Below are positions 22,873-31,110 of a stretch of DNA of 64,000 nt, piece by piece; position 1 is the first letter of the stretch; every line of letters begins with the position of its first letter. Below the pieces are notes generated by a model. It did not search any database, was not told the DNA's origin, and was given only the letters and a program-made list of their open reading frames with translations. The stretch covers positions 62,001 through 126,000 of the forward strand of contig JADJUP010000002.1 of the NCBI GenBank assembly GCA_016716965.1, given 5' to 3'. The position numbers were made by a program, and so were the translations under genes. The stretch comes from Sulfuritalea sp. Its GTDB lineage: Bacteria; Pseudomonadota; Gammaproteobacteria; Burkholderiales; Rhodocyclaceae.

Positions 22873-24693
22873 ATGGCTCCCAGAATCCCGGCAACCCGAA
22901 AAGTACACCGTCTTGCACGACGGGTGCCAGCGGGACAATTGCGGGCCGCGAAACTGGCCGCCTGCCTCGGCGCCCACGCCTTGCGCCGGTTTCGCATACG
23001 CCAGGCCAAGCGGGACGCGCAGGGTACGGCAATGCACGACATCGATGAACGCAAGCTTGTTGAAAAAGCGCTTCAGGAGCATCGGATACGACTGGAACAA
23101 CTGGTGCGGGAACGCACCGCCGAGCTGACCAAAGCGCTGGAAGCCGCACAAATCGCCGACAAGGCCAAGGACGCCTTCGTTGCCAATGTCAGCCACGAAC
23201 TGCGCACGCCACTGGGGGCGGTAATCGGCTTGTCGGCACTGGCACTCGGTCGCTGCGAGAACCCGGCGCAGCGCGATTACCTCGAGAAGATCGGCAAGGC
23301 GGGCAAGCACCTGTCACGCATCATCAACGATCTGCTCGACCTGTCCAAGATCGTCGCCGGGCGCATGGAAGTCGAGGCGATTCCCTTCAGCCTGCGCAAC
23401 ATGATCCGGCACGCCGATGGCGTGATGGCAAACAAGGCGGAATCCAAAGGCCTCTCTCTGGAGTTTCGCGTTGACGACGAGGTGCCGGACCGCGTGATCG
23501 GAGATCCGCTGCGAATCGAGCAGATTCTCCTCAATCTGACAGGCAACGCAATCAAGTTCACTCCGGCCGGCCGGGTAGACGTGCATATCGCTGCGGAAGC
23601 GCCAACGGCGGATTCGATACGTCTGGTCATGAGCGTTGCTGATACGGGAGTTGGCATCCGGGCAGCCGACATCGGCGGCCTGTTCCAGCCGTTTGCGCAA
23701 ACCGACGTCTCGATGACGCGGAAGTACGGTGGCACCGGTCTTGGCCTCGCGCTCAGCCAGCGCCTTGCCGAGATGATGAATGGCAGGATCGACGTGGAAA
23801 GCGTCGAGGGCCGTGGCAGCACCTTCCGCCTTGCGATCCGGCTCGGCCTCGGCAGCGAAGCCGATCAGCCGGAAGAAGAAACCGACTCGAACCTTGCGCC
23901 ACCCGGACTGCATGTCGCGCAAGCCAGCGTGCTGGTCGTCGAGGACGATGCGATGAACATGGAAATTGCCACCGAGTTGCTGCAAGCTGTCGGTATTGCG
24001 CCGCGCACCGCCAGTAACGGCCAGGAAGCGGTCGATATCCTCGGTGAATCCGGCCCGGACCACTTCGACCTGGTGCTGATGGACATCCAGATGCCGGTCC
24101 TCGACGGTCTGTCGGCGACGCGCCTGATACGCACCTGGCCCGGCTACGACCGACTGCCGATCGTAGCCATGACGGCGCACGTCCTCGCCCACGAAAAGCG
24201 CATAAGCGCCGACGCCGGGATGAACGACCACGTCTGCAAGCCCTTCGATGCCAATGACTTCTACCGGATTCTGGCCAAATGGCTGCCGGAGCGCCGGACA
24301 CCAGGCGCGCCGGCGCCAGTGGAACCCGCGCCCGCGCCCATGCGGCTCGCCTTGCCGGCGATGCGCGGCGTTGACACCGTGGCGGCTCTCACCCGCTTCT
24401 TCGGCGACGAGCAGCGTTATCGGCACTGGCTGGCGAAATTCGTCGAGGAGAGTCCGTCCGTGGCGCCGGATATTCGACGCGCCCTGGCGGCCGGACAAAC
24501 CGAACTGGCAATCCGGATGGCGCATAGCTTCAAGGGGCGTACCGGCACACTGGGACTGACCGAGCTCCACCTCAAGGCTGCGGCGCTGGAAGCCGCGTTG
24601 AACAACGCGCTCGCCGGGGTTCCGGAGCTGCGCAGCCTGGAACGCGCGATCGACGAAACGCGACGGGAAATCGCTACCGCGCTGGAACATTGA
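22873..24693 (+). CDS. Hybrid sensor histidine kinase with receiver and Hpt domains
   Basis: A 606-residue hybrid kinase. Domains: a coiled coil after MHDIDERKLVEKALQE (the usual end of a PAS/PAC domain), HisKA with H108 (VSHELRTPLG), HATPase (NLTGNAIKFTP, GGTGLGLALSQ), a receiver with phosphoacceptor D404 (LMDIQMPVLDG) and a C-terminal Hpt with H551 (MAHSFKGRTGTLG). Residues 1-50 have no recognisable sensor domain although a PAS end is present, so the gene may be truncated at its 5' end or the start misplaced. No ribosome site precedes 22873; M54 (23032) is the next candidate. It may feed phosphate to the neighbouring LqsR-type regulator, but that is inference. Confidence 0.82.
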   Translation: MAPRIPATRKVHRLARRVPAGQLRAAKLAACLGAHALRRFRIRQAKRDAQGTAMHDIDERKLVEKALQEHRIRLEQLVRERTAELTKALEAAQIADKAKDAFVANVSHELRTPLGAVIGLSALALGRCENPAQRDYLEKIGKAGKHLSRIINDLLDLSKIVAGRMEVEAIPFSLRNMIRHADGVMANKAESKGLSLEFRVDDEVPDRVIGDPLRIEQILLNLTGNAIKFTPAGRVDVHIAAEAPTADSIRLVMSVADTGVGIRAADIGGLFQPFAQTDVSMTRKYGGTGLGLALSQRLAEMMNGRIDVESVEGRGSTFRLAIRLGLGSEADQPEEETDSNLAPPGLHVAQASVLVVEDDAMNMEIATELLQAVGIAPRTASNGQEAVDILGESGPDHFDLVLMDIQMPVLDGLSATRLIRTWPGYDRLPIVAMTAHVLAHEKRISADAGMNDHVCKPFDANDFYRILAKWLPERRTPGAPAPVEPAPAPMRLALPAMRGVDTVAALTRFFGDEQRYRHWLAKFVEESPSVAPDIRRALAAGQTELAIRMAHSFKGRTGTLGLTELHLKAAALEAALNNALAGVPELRSLERAIDETRREIATALEH

Positions 24694-24776
24694 AGTCTTC
24701 GATGCCGGACTTTCCCGAGCGACGTCCGGCGCGACGACTATCTGTGGCACCATGCCGGCCTGAAAAGGAGTCCCGT

Positions 24777-25184
24777 ATGCCTCTGCAATCGAAACTCGTA
24801 CAACTCGCCACGCTCGCTGCTGTCGCGCTGCTCGCCGGCTGCGGTGAAATGAAGGTCAAGGTCTGGCCCTTCGGCGGCGACTCCGGCATCCAGGAGCGCT
24901 CGCGCGCGCCGGCCAACGCCACCGAATACCAGTGCGCCGGCGGCAAGCGCATCTATCTGCGCAGGCTGGACGGCGGCGACGCGGTCTGGCTGATCCTGCC
25001 CGAGCGAGAACTGCGGCTTGATCGGATAGGTACCGACGGCACGCGTTACGGCAAGGGCGCCATGGTGCTGCAGCTTGCGGAAAACGCAGCGACACTCAAC
25101 GACGGCGCCACTTCGCCGGTAACCGGCTGCAAGACCGGAGTCGCCGAACCGGCCGCGCCAGCCGGCGAACCCGCCAACAGGTAG
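24777..25184 (+). CDS. MliC-like lipoprotein (c-type lysozyme inhibitor family)
   Basis: A 135-residue lipoprotein. The signal ends in the lipobox LLAGC (Cys22). The mature part contains YQCAGGKRIYLRRL, ending in GCK, with L-RIGTDGTRYGKGAM between. This beta-barrel pattern, with Cys near both ends, resembles the MliC/PliC domain that inhibits host lysozyme at the outer membrane. The key MliC loop is not clearly recognisable, so inhibition itself is unproven. The start is well set by AAAAGGAG seven bases upstream. Confidence 0.65.
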   Translation: MPLQSKLVQLATLAAVALLAGCGEMKVKVWPFGGDSGIQERSRAPANATEYQCAGGKRIYLRRLDGGDAVWLILPERELRLDRIGTDGTRYGKGAMVLQLAENAATLNDGATSPVTGCKTGVAEPAAPAGEPANR

Positions 25185-25192
25185 ACGCGGCG

Positions 25193-25354
25193 TCAGAGGC
25201 AGGCCTGCTCCAGCGCCTTCTCGCACTTGTCACAAAAACCGTCGTCGCCCACCGGACCGGGCGCGCCGCAGCGCCGGCACACGACGGATTGCGGTGGCGG
25301 ATCGGCAGGCCGCTGTGGGTCGGGCTTTGGCTTGCGGTCGCGTGTCCTCGGCAT
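25193..25354 (-). CDS. Small zinc-ribbon protein
   Basis: A 53-residue protein: a basic, Pro-rich start (MPRTRDRKPKPDP) and then a CxxC...CxxC zinc ribbon (VVCRRCGAPGPVGDDGFCDKC). The ATG at 25354 has a strong ribosome site (GGAGGAGAAT). Function unknown. The stop lies 8 bp after the convergent MliC-like gene. Confidence 0.7.
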   Translation of the reverse strand: MPRTRDRKPKPDPQRPADPPPQSVVCRRCGAPGPVGDDGFCDKCEKALEQACL

Positions 25355-25370
25355 ATTCTCCTCCAGATAG

Positions 25371-25847
25371 TCAGTCGCAAGCGGCCTTGCAGGCCGCCGC
25401 GTCATTGGCGCAGCCCTCGATCGCATCGAGACGGCATTCGGCGCGGGTGCGCAGGGTGAATTTGAGTCCATCCCCATAGCTGCAGATCAGCAGGTTTATC
25501 TTTCCCTGTCTGGCGATGCGCAGCGACGACACCCTTGCCGCCCGGACCTCGGCCGACGGGCGATCGCAGGAGACATAGGCGCTGAAAGCACCGTCGGCGG
25601 ATTCCCAGAGCGCCACATTTTTCAGCCTGCGGTAGTTCTGGTAGTCGGTGCAAACCCCGGTTTCGCCCTTGTATGCCTGTGCATCGCTGCCGCAGAAACC
25701 GCTGAAGGTGTAGCGAAGTTCCTCTTCGGCCGGACAGGCCGCGACCTGCACTGCCGTCGCCAGATCGGGACAGCTAATGCTCGCGGCGGCAACGGGGTGC
25801 GCCAGCGCAACAAGGCAAACGGCAATCCGGGCGTGTGGCGATATCAA
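25371..25847 (-). CDS. Secreted Cys-rich hypothetical protein
   Basis: A 158-residue protein with a signal peptide (IAVCLVALAHPVAAA). The mature part has ten cysteines (SISC, AAC, GFC, GVC, VSC, LIC, AEC, EGC, AAC, AAC), so up to five disulfides in the periplasm or outside. No family recognised. The start is probably TTG at 25847, with GGAG six bases upstream; no in-frame ATG gives a signal peptide. It ends 16 bp before the start of the small zinc-ribbon gene on the same strand. Confidence 0.65.
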   Translation of the reverse strand: MISPHARIAVCLVALAHPVAAASISCPDLATAVQVAACPAEEELRYTFSGFCGSDAQAYKGETGVCTDYQNYRRLKNVALWESADGAFSAYVSCDRPSAEVRAARVSSLRIARQGKINLLICSYGDGLKFTLRTRAECRLDAIEGCANDAAACKAACD

Positions 25848-25871
25848 TTGATGCTCCTTAACAGGACCGGC

Positions 25872-26807
25872 TCAGGCTGGCGGCAGTTTAACGTCGGCGG
25901 CGATGCAGGATTCGACCTGGCACGCGAGCCAGTCCCGAAATGCCTCGACTGCAGGGCTCGCGGCAGCGCGCTCGGCGAGCAGGAAGTAATAGGCGCGCGG
26001 ATTGGAAAAGCGTTGCGGCAGCGGCGCGACCAGCTTGCCGGCGCGCAGCAGGTCGGCCACCAGTGCCAGGGGTGCCAGCGCCACGCCCTGACCGTCAAGC
26101 GCGGCACGAAGCGTGGGTTCGTACTGGTTGAAGGCGACGCTGCCGGCGGGACGCAAGTCCGCCACACCCGCCATCTCCAGCCAGCCCGGCCACGATAGCC
26201 AGGGCCGCCGCTGGTCGCCATCCTCATAGACCAGCAGGACATGGCGCGCCAGGTCGGCCGGCTTCGCCAGCGGGCCGGCGGCTTTCAGCAGGGCCGGGCT
26301 CGCCACCGGCAATACCGAGTCGCCGAACAGCCGTAACGCGGTTGCCGGTGCGTTGCGATCCTGCAGGTAGCGCACCGCGGCATCGAATCGTCCGCGGTCG
26401 AGATCGACCAGACGCGTGTCGGCCGAGATGCGGATATCGATGCCGGGATGGCGGCGGCGAAAATCGGCCAGGCGCGGAATCAGCCAGAAACTGGCGAAGG
26501 CCTGCGTCGTCGCCAGCGTCACTGTCGGTTCGTCGCCACCGCGCAACTCGGCCGCCGCGGCGCGAATTTCGGCAAAAGCCAGTTCGGCCGAGCGGTGCAG
26601 GCGTTCGCCGGCGGCAGTGAGGACCAGTGCGCGCGTGCGACGCTCGAAGAGCCGTGTCGCCAGCGCCGACTCCAGGGCGATCACCTGCTTGCTCACCGCC
26701 GACTGGGTGACGAACAGTTCCTCGGCGGCGCGCGTAAAGCTCAGGTGGCGCGCGGCGGCGGCAAAAACACGCAGGGCCTCAAGTGGCGGCAGGCCGTCCT
26801 TATTCAT
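25872..26807 (-). CDS. LysR-family regulator (GcvA-like)
   Basis: A 311-residue LysR regulator. The HTH is at residues 10-65 (ALRVFAAAARHLSFTRAAEE, then TQSAVSKQVIALE) and the effector domain follows (TVTLATTQAFASFWLIPRLA, RFDAAVRYLQD). The style is that of GcvA-like proteins. It is divergent from a DUF2917 gene with 98 bp between starts, so that gene is its likely target; this LysR-DUF2917 pairing is common in betaproteobacteria. The inducer is unknown. Confidence 0.88.
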   Translation of the reverse strand: MNKDGLPPLEALRVFAAAARHLSFTRAAEELFVTQSAVSKQVIALESALATRLFERRTRALVLTAAGERLHRSAELAFAEIRAAAAELRGGDEPTVTLATTQAFASFWLIPRLADFRRRHPGIDIRISADTRLVDLDRGRFDAAVRYLQDRNAPATALRLFGDSVLPVASPALLKAAGPLAKPADLARHVLLVYEDGDQRRPWLSWPGWLEMAGVADLRPAGSVAFNQYEPTLRAALDGQGVALAPLALVADLLRAGKLVAPLPQRFSNPRAYYFLLAERAAASPAVEAFRDWLACQVESCIAADVKLPPA

Positions 26808-26905
26808 TCCTTTTACTCATCCATGGCAAGACGTGAAATCGCTGGTCGCGGCCCGCGACCGAATCAATAATGCACTCACCGCAACCCACAGAGGAGCAAG
26901 AAACC

Positions 26906-27262
26906 ATGACCGCGCACGCCATATCCACTGCCTCGCTGATCTGCCTGGGAAGAAGTTCGCGCACCCGCCTGATGCACGCAATCGCGCCGAAAGCCACCGC
27001 CAGCCATGCTACAGAATTCCATTCAGGAATGCACGCCGCGGCTGGCGGCGCGCCGGACCACGCGCTGGCGAAGAATCAGATGCTGGCGCTGGATGGCCGG
27101 CGCCTGACCCTGCAGTGCCTCGCTGGCCAGCTTTGGCTGACGCGCGACGGCGATGCCGAAGACTACATTCTTGGCCCCGGGCAGAACTTCGAAATTCGTC
27201 CCGACGACCATGTCGTGGTCCAGGCGCAGCGCCCGAGCCGCGTTCGTCTGCTGCCTGCCTGA
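26906..27262 (+). CDS. DUF2917 domain protein
   Basis: A 118-residue protein. The C-terminal half matches DUF2917 (LTLQCLAGQLWLTRDGDAED, YILGPGQNFEI, HVVVQA), a small cupin-like beta fold. The N-terminus is not conserved. The start at 26906 has GAGGAG upstream; the in-frame ATG at 26870 has none. Function unknown; probably controlled by the divergent LysR regulator. Confidence 0.75.
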   Translation: MTAHAISTASLICLGRSSRTRLMHAIAPKATASHATEFHSGMHAAAGGAPDHALAKNQMLALDGRRLTLQCLAGQLWLTRDGDAEDYILGPGQNFEIRPDDHVVVQAQRPSRVRLLPA

Positions 27263-27269
27263 GTGCGGT

Positions 27270-27719
27270 TCAGCCCCGCAGGCGTTCGAGGCAGGCGCGG
27301 ATTCCGGGCGGAATCGGCGTCGGCCGGTCGTCGGCGCGGGCGACAAAGACATGGACGAACCAGCCGACGGCGGCCGGCGTGGCGTCGCCCTGCGGGAACA
27401 AAGCGATCTCGTAACGCACCGAGGACTTGCCCAGATGCAGCACGCGTAATCCGGCGTCGATGATTTCCGGAAAGGCCAGCGGCGCCAAATAACGGCATTG
27501 GGACTCGGCGCAATAGCCGATCGCCGTGCCGTCATGAATGTCGAGGCCGCCTTCGCGGATCAGGCATTCGTTGATGACGGTGTCGAAGTAGCTGTAATAG
27601 ACAACGTTGTTTACATGGCCGTACACATCGTTGTCCATCCAGCGCGTCGGGATGGCGAGGAAATGCGGGAAATCGGTACGACGGGGAAGGGAAGGAGCGG
27701 TTTCGGCGGCGGAGGTCAT
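27270..27719 (-). CDS. Acyl-CoA thioesterase, 4HBT (YbgC-like) family
   Basis: A 149-residue hotdog-fold thioesterase. The catalytic region is RWMDNDVYGHVNNVVYYSYF, with Asp and the HVNN turn typical of 4-hydroxybenzoyl-CoA thioesterases. These hydrolyse acyl-CoA or acyl-ACP esters in the cytoplasm. The ATG at 27719 is taken because the long upstream extension is a low-complexity basic stretch. Its 3' end almost touches the DUF2917 gene. Confidence 0.85.
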   Translation of the reverse strand: MTSAAETAPSLPRRTDFPHFLAIPTRWMDNDVYGHVNNVVYYSYFDTVINECLIREGGLDIHDGTAIGYCAESQCRYLAPLAFPEIIDAGLRVLHLGKSSVRYEIALFPQGDATPAAVGWFVHVFVARADDRPTPIPPGIRACLERLRG

Positions 27720-27816
27720 CGTGCGCTTATTGGGAGCGAAAGCGCGCGATGATACCAACAAGCGCGCCACGCGCCGCCTCGCCCGCCGGGCTGGCAGGCG
27801 GCGGAGGGCCAGCGGA

Positions 27817-28020
27817 CTAGCGCTGCGCGAGGTACATCGCAGCGAGGAATGCATCGGCATCGACGTCCTTGGCGGTCGTCGTGCGATGCTGGACTTCCTG
27901 CAGACCGAGCTGAAGCTCGGGACTGGCGGGCGTCCACTCGGCGTTGAGGACCTCATCCTCGAAAGCGCCAAATTCATCCTCGATAAGCTTGCCTGTACTC
28001 ATTTCCATCACCATTAACAT
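27817..28020 (-). CDS. Small acidic hypothetical protein
   Basis: A 67-residue acidic protein (MLMVMEMSTGKLIEDEFGAF). No domain recognised. The ATG at 28020 has a strong ribosome site (AAGGAGACGGCA); the longer reading to 28149 has none. No membrane segment. Confidence 0.6.
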   Translation of the reverse strand: MLMVMEMSTGKLIEDEFGAFEDEVLNAEWTPASPELQLGLQEVQHRTTTAKDVDADAFLAAMYLAQR

Positions 28021-28142
28021 TGCCGTCTCCTTGACTGGAACCGTGCGCCTCTGAGGATATAACGTCGCATTGGATGAAAAGTTGAGTGAGGCCTCAAATT
28101 CCTTGAAGCCTGTTGTATTGACGCCACGAATGCCGGCTGAGT

Positions 28143-28156
28143 GTGACATTTGTCAC
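28143..28156. promoter_or_regulatory. GTGACA-N2-TGTCAC dyad, CRP-like site or hairpin after ampG
   Basis: The dyad also reads TGTGA-N6-TCACG, close to the CRP/Vfr consensus. It lies 123 bp upstream of the small acidic gene and 17 bp after the ampG stop. GCCGGC copies flank it, so a longer hairpin is also possible. The same outer half-sites occur in the palindrome at 6194-6207. Confidence 0.35.
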
Positions 28157-28172
28157 GCCGGCAGGGCCGCAT

Positions 28173-29438
28173 TCAAGTCGGCGCAGGGGCGGGCGCGGGA
28201 TTCCAGGGCGCCACCTTGAGCAGCAGCACCATGCCCGGTACCGCCAGCAGCGCGCACAGCATGAAGAAGGAAAACCATCCGAGTTGTTCGACAAGATAGC
28301 CGGTGGTGGCGTTGATGAAGGTGCGCGGCACGGCCGCAAGACTGGTGAACAGTGCAAGTTGCGTGGCGGTATATAGCGGATGCGTCGCCCGGGCGATGAA
28401 GGCGACGAAGGCTGCCGTACCCAGCCCGACGCCGAGCGCCTCGAAGCCGATCACCAGCGCCAGTTGCGCCAGCTCGAGCGCGCCCACGGTATCGTGTCGG
28501 CCGATCCAGGCCAGCCAGGCGAAGCCGAAGATCGACACCAGTTGCACCACGCCGAACAACCACAGCGCGCGATTGATGCCCAGCTTCACCATCCACAAGC
28601 CGCCGATCAGGCCGCCGATAACAGCCGGCCACAGGCCGGCATTCTTGGCGACGATGCCGATCTGCGACTTGGCGAAGCCCATGTCGAGGTAGAAGGGCGT
28701 GGCCAGCGCGGTGCACATCGAATCGCCCAGCTTGTAGAGGAAGATGAAGCCGAGGATCAGCAGCGCCGCCTTGAGGCCGGCGCGGTTGATGAACTCGTGG
28801 AAGGGTTCCACCACTGCGTCGCGCAGGGTTTTCGGCGCATTGCCCGCCACCGCAGGCTCGCGCGCAAACAGGGCCAGCAGCATGCCCGGCAGCATGAACA
28901 GCGCGGTGATGACGAAGACCTGCAGCCAGGGCAGGCGGTCGGCCAGGATCAGGGAAAGCGAACCCGGCACCAGCCCGGCAATGCGATAAGCATTGACGTG
29001 CACCGAGTTGCCGAGGCCCAGCTCCTGCTCGGACAGGATCTCGCGGCGGTAGGCGTCGAGCGCGATGTCCTGCGTCGCCGAAAGCAGCGCCACCGCCGCC
29101 GTCAGCCACAGGATGGGTACGATCTCGCTGCCCGGCGCGAACAGCCCGAGCGAGGCGATCGCCGCCAACAGGCCGATTTGCGTGATCAACATCCAGCCGC
29201 GGCGGCGTCCCAGCGGCGGCGCATAGCGGTCGAGCAGCGGCGACCAGAGGAACTTCCAGGTGTAGGGAAACTGGATCAGGGCGAACAGGCCGATGGTCTT
29301 CAGGTCCACGCCCTCGGAACGCAGCCAGGCCGGCACCAGGTTCAGCAGCAGATAGAGCGGCAGGCCGGACGAGAATCCGGTGAACACGCAGATCAGCATG
29401 CGCCGGGTGAACAGCGCGGCAAGCCAGGGCGGCATCAA
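28173..29438 (-). CDS. ampG: AmpG-like muropeptide MFS permease
   Basis: A 421-residue inner-membrane protein with about 12 transmembrane helices. Family-typical stretches are FTGFSSGLPLYLLLNLVPAW, QFPYTWKFLWSPLLDRY and SATQDIALDAYRREIL. AmpG imports anhydro-muropeptides for cell-wall recycling and thereby influences AmpC induction where present. No recycling enzyme is adjacent. The start at 29438 has two consecutive Met codons; either is possible. Confidence 0.9.
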   Translation of the reverse strand: MMPPWLAALFTRRMLICVFTGFSSGLPLYLLLNLVPAWLRSEGVDLKTIGLFALIQFPYTWKFLWSPLLDRYAPPLGRRRGWMLITQIGLLAAIASLGLFAPGSEIVPILWLTAAVALLSATQDIALDAYRREILSEQELGLGNSVHVNAYRIAGLVPGSLSLILADRLPWLQVFVITALFMLPGMLLALFAREPAVAGNAPKTLRDAVVEPFHEFINRAGLKAALLILGFIFLYKLGDSMCTALATPFYLDMGFAKSQIGIVAKNAGLWPAVIGGLIGGLWMVKLGINRALWLFGVVQLVSIFGFAWLAWIGRHDTVGALELAQLALVIGFEALGVGLGTAAFVAFIARATHPLYTATQLALFTSLAAVPRTFINATTGYLVEQLGWFSFFMLCALLAVPGMVLLLKVAPWNPAPAPAPT

Positions 29439-29550
29439 TTCTCGAGGTGCAGCTGAATGCGGCGGATGTGCGTCACCATGCGATCCCGTAACGAAGCGAA
29501 CCGCATTCTAGCCGGCGGCTCGGCTACCGACGGTCGCCGCCGCGGACTCA

Positions 29551-29571
29551 GCCGTGTCGCCACCGCCGACT
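29551..29571 (-). repeat. Copy I of the dispersed 21-nt motif (upstream of phzF-like gene)
   Basis: Minus-strand reading AGTCGGCGGTG-GCGAC-ACGGC, one mismatch in the core (GCTG to GGTG). Intergenic, 84 bp before the phzF-like ATG. Confidence 0.6.
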
Positions 29572-29654
29572 TTTGGCTCAAGCACACACGTTGTTTCGCC
29601 TCCGGGCAGCCCGCCGGTAGAATTCCGCCATCGCTCCCGCAAGGCAGGAAAACC

Positions 29655-30539
29655 ATGGCAAGACCGTTCTACATCGTCGATGTTTTCGCCGCGCAGGCCT
29701 ATGCCGGCAATCCGCTGGCGGTGGTGCTGGACGCCGACGGCATGGACACGGCGACGATGCAGCTGGTGGCAGCGGAAACCAACTATTCGGAGACGACCTT
29801 CGTCGGTTCGCAGCCCGAGGCCGACGGCGGCTACCGCGTACGCCTGTTCACACCGGCGCGCGAAATTGCCTTCGCCGGCCATCCGATCCTGGGCACGGCC
29901 TGGGTGGTGCGCCATCACGTGGCGCCACAGGAGCGCGGGCCGGTGCGGCTCAACCTCCCGGTGGGCCAGGTGCCGGTGAGCTTCGAGGCGGAGGCCGCGG
30001 GGCTGGAAACGGCGTGGTTCCGGGCGCCGCAGGTAAGCGCTGGAGCGACCTGCGCGGCGGAACGCATGGCGGCGGCGCTGGGCCTGGCCGCGACGGATAT
30101 CGATTGCCGGGCGCCGGTACAGCAGTTCGGCGCCAGTACCGCGGCAATGGTGGTGCCGCTCAACAGCCTGGACGCGTTGCGTCGCGCGCGGCTCGACCTG
30201 GCCGCCTATGGGCCTCTGCTGGCGGAAGGCTTCCCGCCGCTGACCTACCTGTTCTGCCGCGAAACCCACCACGCCGGCAATGACCTTTGCGCCCGCTTCT
30301 TCTTCGAAGCGCACGGCGTGCGCGAGGACCCGGCGACCGGCAACGGCGCGGCCTTCCTCGGCGCCTGGCTACTGGAATATGGCTACCTGGAGCGCACCGA
30401 ACTGGACCTGCGCATCGAACAGGGCTACGAGGTGCGCCGACCCTCGCTGGTGCGCCTGCGCGCGCGCGGCAGCGGCGCCGGACGCGAGATCAGCGTCGGT
30501 GGCGGCGTGATAGCCGTGGTGCGCGGCGAACTGGCCTGA
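29655..30539 (+). CDS. PhzF-family isomerase-like protein
   Basis: A 294-residue protein of the PhzF/YddE group, related to diaminopimelate epimerase. The catalytic glutamate lies in NYSETTFV (about residue 45); FTPAREIAFAGHPILGTAWV and EDPATGNGAAFLGAWL are diagnostic. No phenazine genes are near, so it is a stand-alone family member of unknown substrate. The start has AAGGCAGG upstream. TAGAAT at 29619 could be its -10 box. Confidence 0.88.
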   Translation: MARPFYIVDVFAAQAYAGNPLAVVLDADGMDTATMQLVAAETNYSETTFVGSQPEADGGYRVRLFTPAREIAFAGHPILGTAWVVRHHVAPQERGPVRLNLPVGQVPVSFEAEAAGLETAWFRAPQVSAGATCAAERMAAALGLAATDIDCRAPVQQFGASTAAMVVPLNSLDALRRARLDLAAYGPLLAEGFPPLTYLFCRETHHAGNDLCARFFFEAHGVREDPATGNGAAFLGAWLLEYGYLERTELDLRIEQGYEVRRPSLVRLRARGSGAGREISVGGGVIAVVRGELA

Positions 30540-30565
30540 GGCTTACTCTCAACGGAGAACAAGGC

Positions 30566-30853
30566 ATGGGCAAGGCCTACCTGATCGGACACATCACGGT
30601 GAAGGACGCGGCGAAATGGGACGAGTATCGCAGCCGCGTGCCGGCGACGATGGCGCCCTGGGGCGGCGAGCTGATCTTTCGCGGCACGCTGGCCACGGTA
30701 CTCGCCGGCGAGCACGCGCACTCCGGCGTGGTGGTCGGCAGTTTTCCCGATGCGGCCGCGCTCGCCGGCTGGCACGCCTCGGCCGCCTACCAGGCGCTGA
30801 TCCCGTTGCGGCACGAGGCAGCGGACGTGGTACTGCTTGCCTACGACGCTTGA
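30566..30853 (+). CDS. DUF1330 protein
   Basis: A 95-residue protein matching DUF1330 (KAYLIGHITVKDAAKWDEY, VVVGSFPDAAALAGW). The family has a dimeric alpha/beta barrel fold like ABM domains; its function is not known. ATG with CGGAGAACAAGGC upstream, 26 bp after the phzF-like stop. Confidence 0.85.
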   Translation: MGKAYLIGHITVKDAAKWDEYRSRVPATMAPWGGELIFRGTLATVLAGEHAHSGVVVGSFPDAAALAGWHASAAYQALIPLRHEAADVVLLAYDA

Positions 30854-30927
30854 CGGCGCCGCTTCGAAGGGCGGGTGCCGTACAATTGCGGGCATCCAGT
30901 TCCCAAAATCCCTGACCGAGGTCCCCG

Positions 30928-31098
30928 ATGGCAAAACCAAATTATTCGTTCGAAAAACGCCAGCGAGACCTGGCAAAGAAAGCCAAGAAAGAGGAAAAGC
31001 GGCTGCGCAAAGCCGGCAGCCCAGTGATTCAAGAGGGTACCGAAAGCCCGGAGCCGGCAGCGCCACCACCGGCAACCGAGGTAAAAGCCCCCGACTAA
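30928..31098 (+). CDS. Small basic coiled protein (56 aa)
   Basis: MAKPNYSFEKRQRDLAKKAK begins a 56-residue protein with a Lys/Arg-rich helical N-terminus and a Pro/Glu/Ala-rich tail. Similar short proteins with this opening are common in proteobacteria; the role is unknown. TACAAT at 30881 is a plausible -10. Its stop lies 12 bp before the convergent metW stop. Confidence 0.7.
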   Translation: MAKPNYSFEKRQRDLAKKAKKEEKRLRKAGSPVIQEGTESPEPAAPPPATEVKAPD

Positions 31099-31110
31099 GC
31101 GGCGCCCGCG

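Noticed and set aside
22799..23128. Short open frame before the hybrid kinase
   Set aside because: No recognisable domain; overlaps the kinase in another frame.
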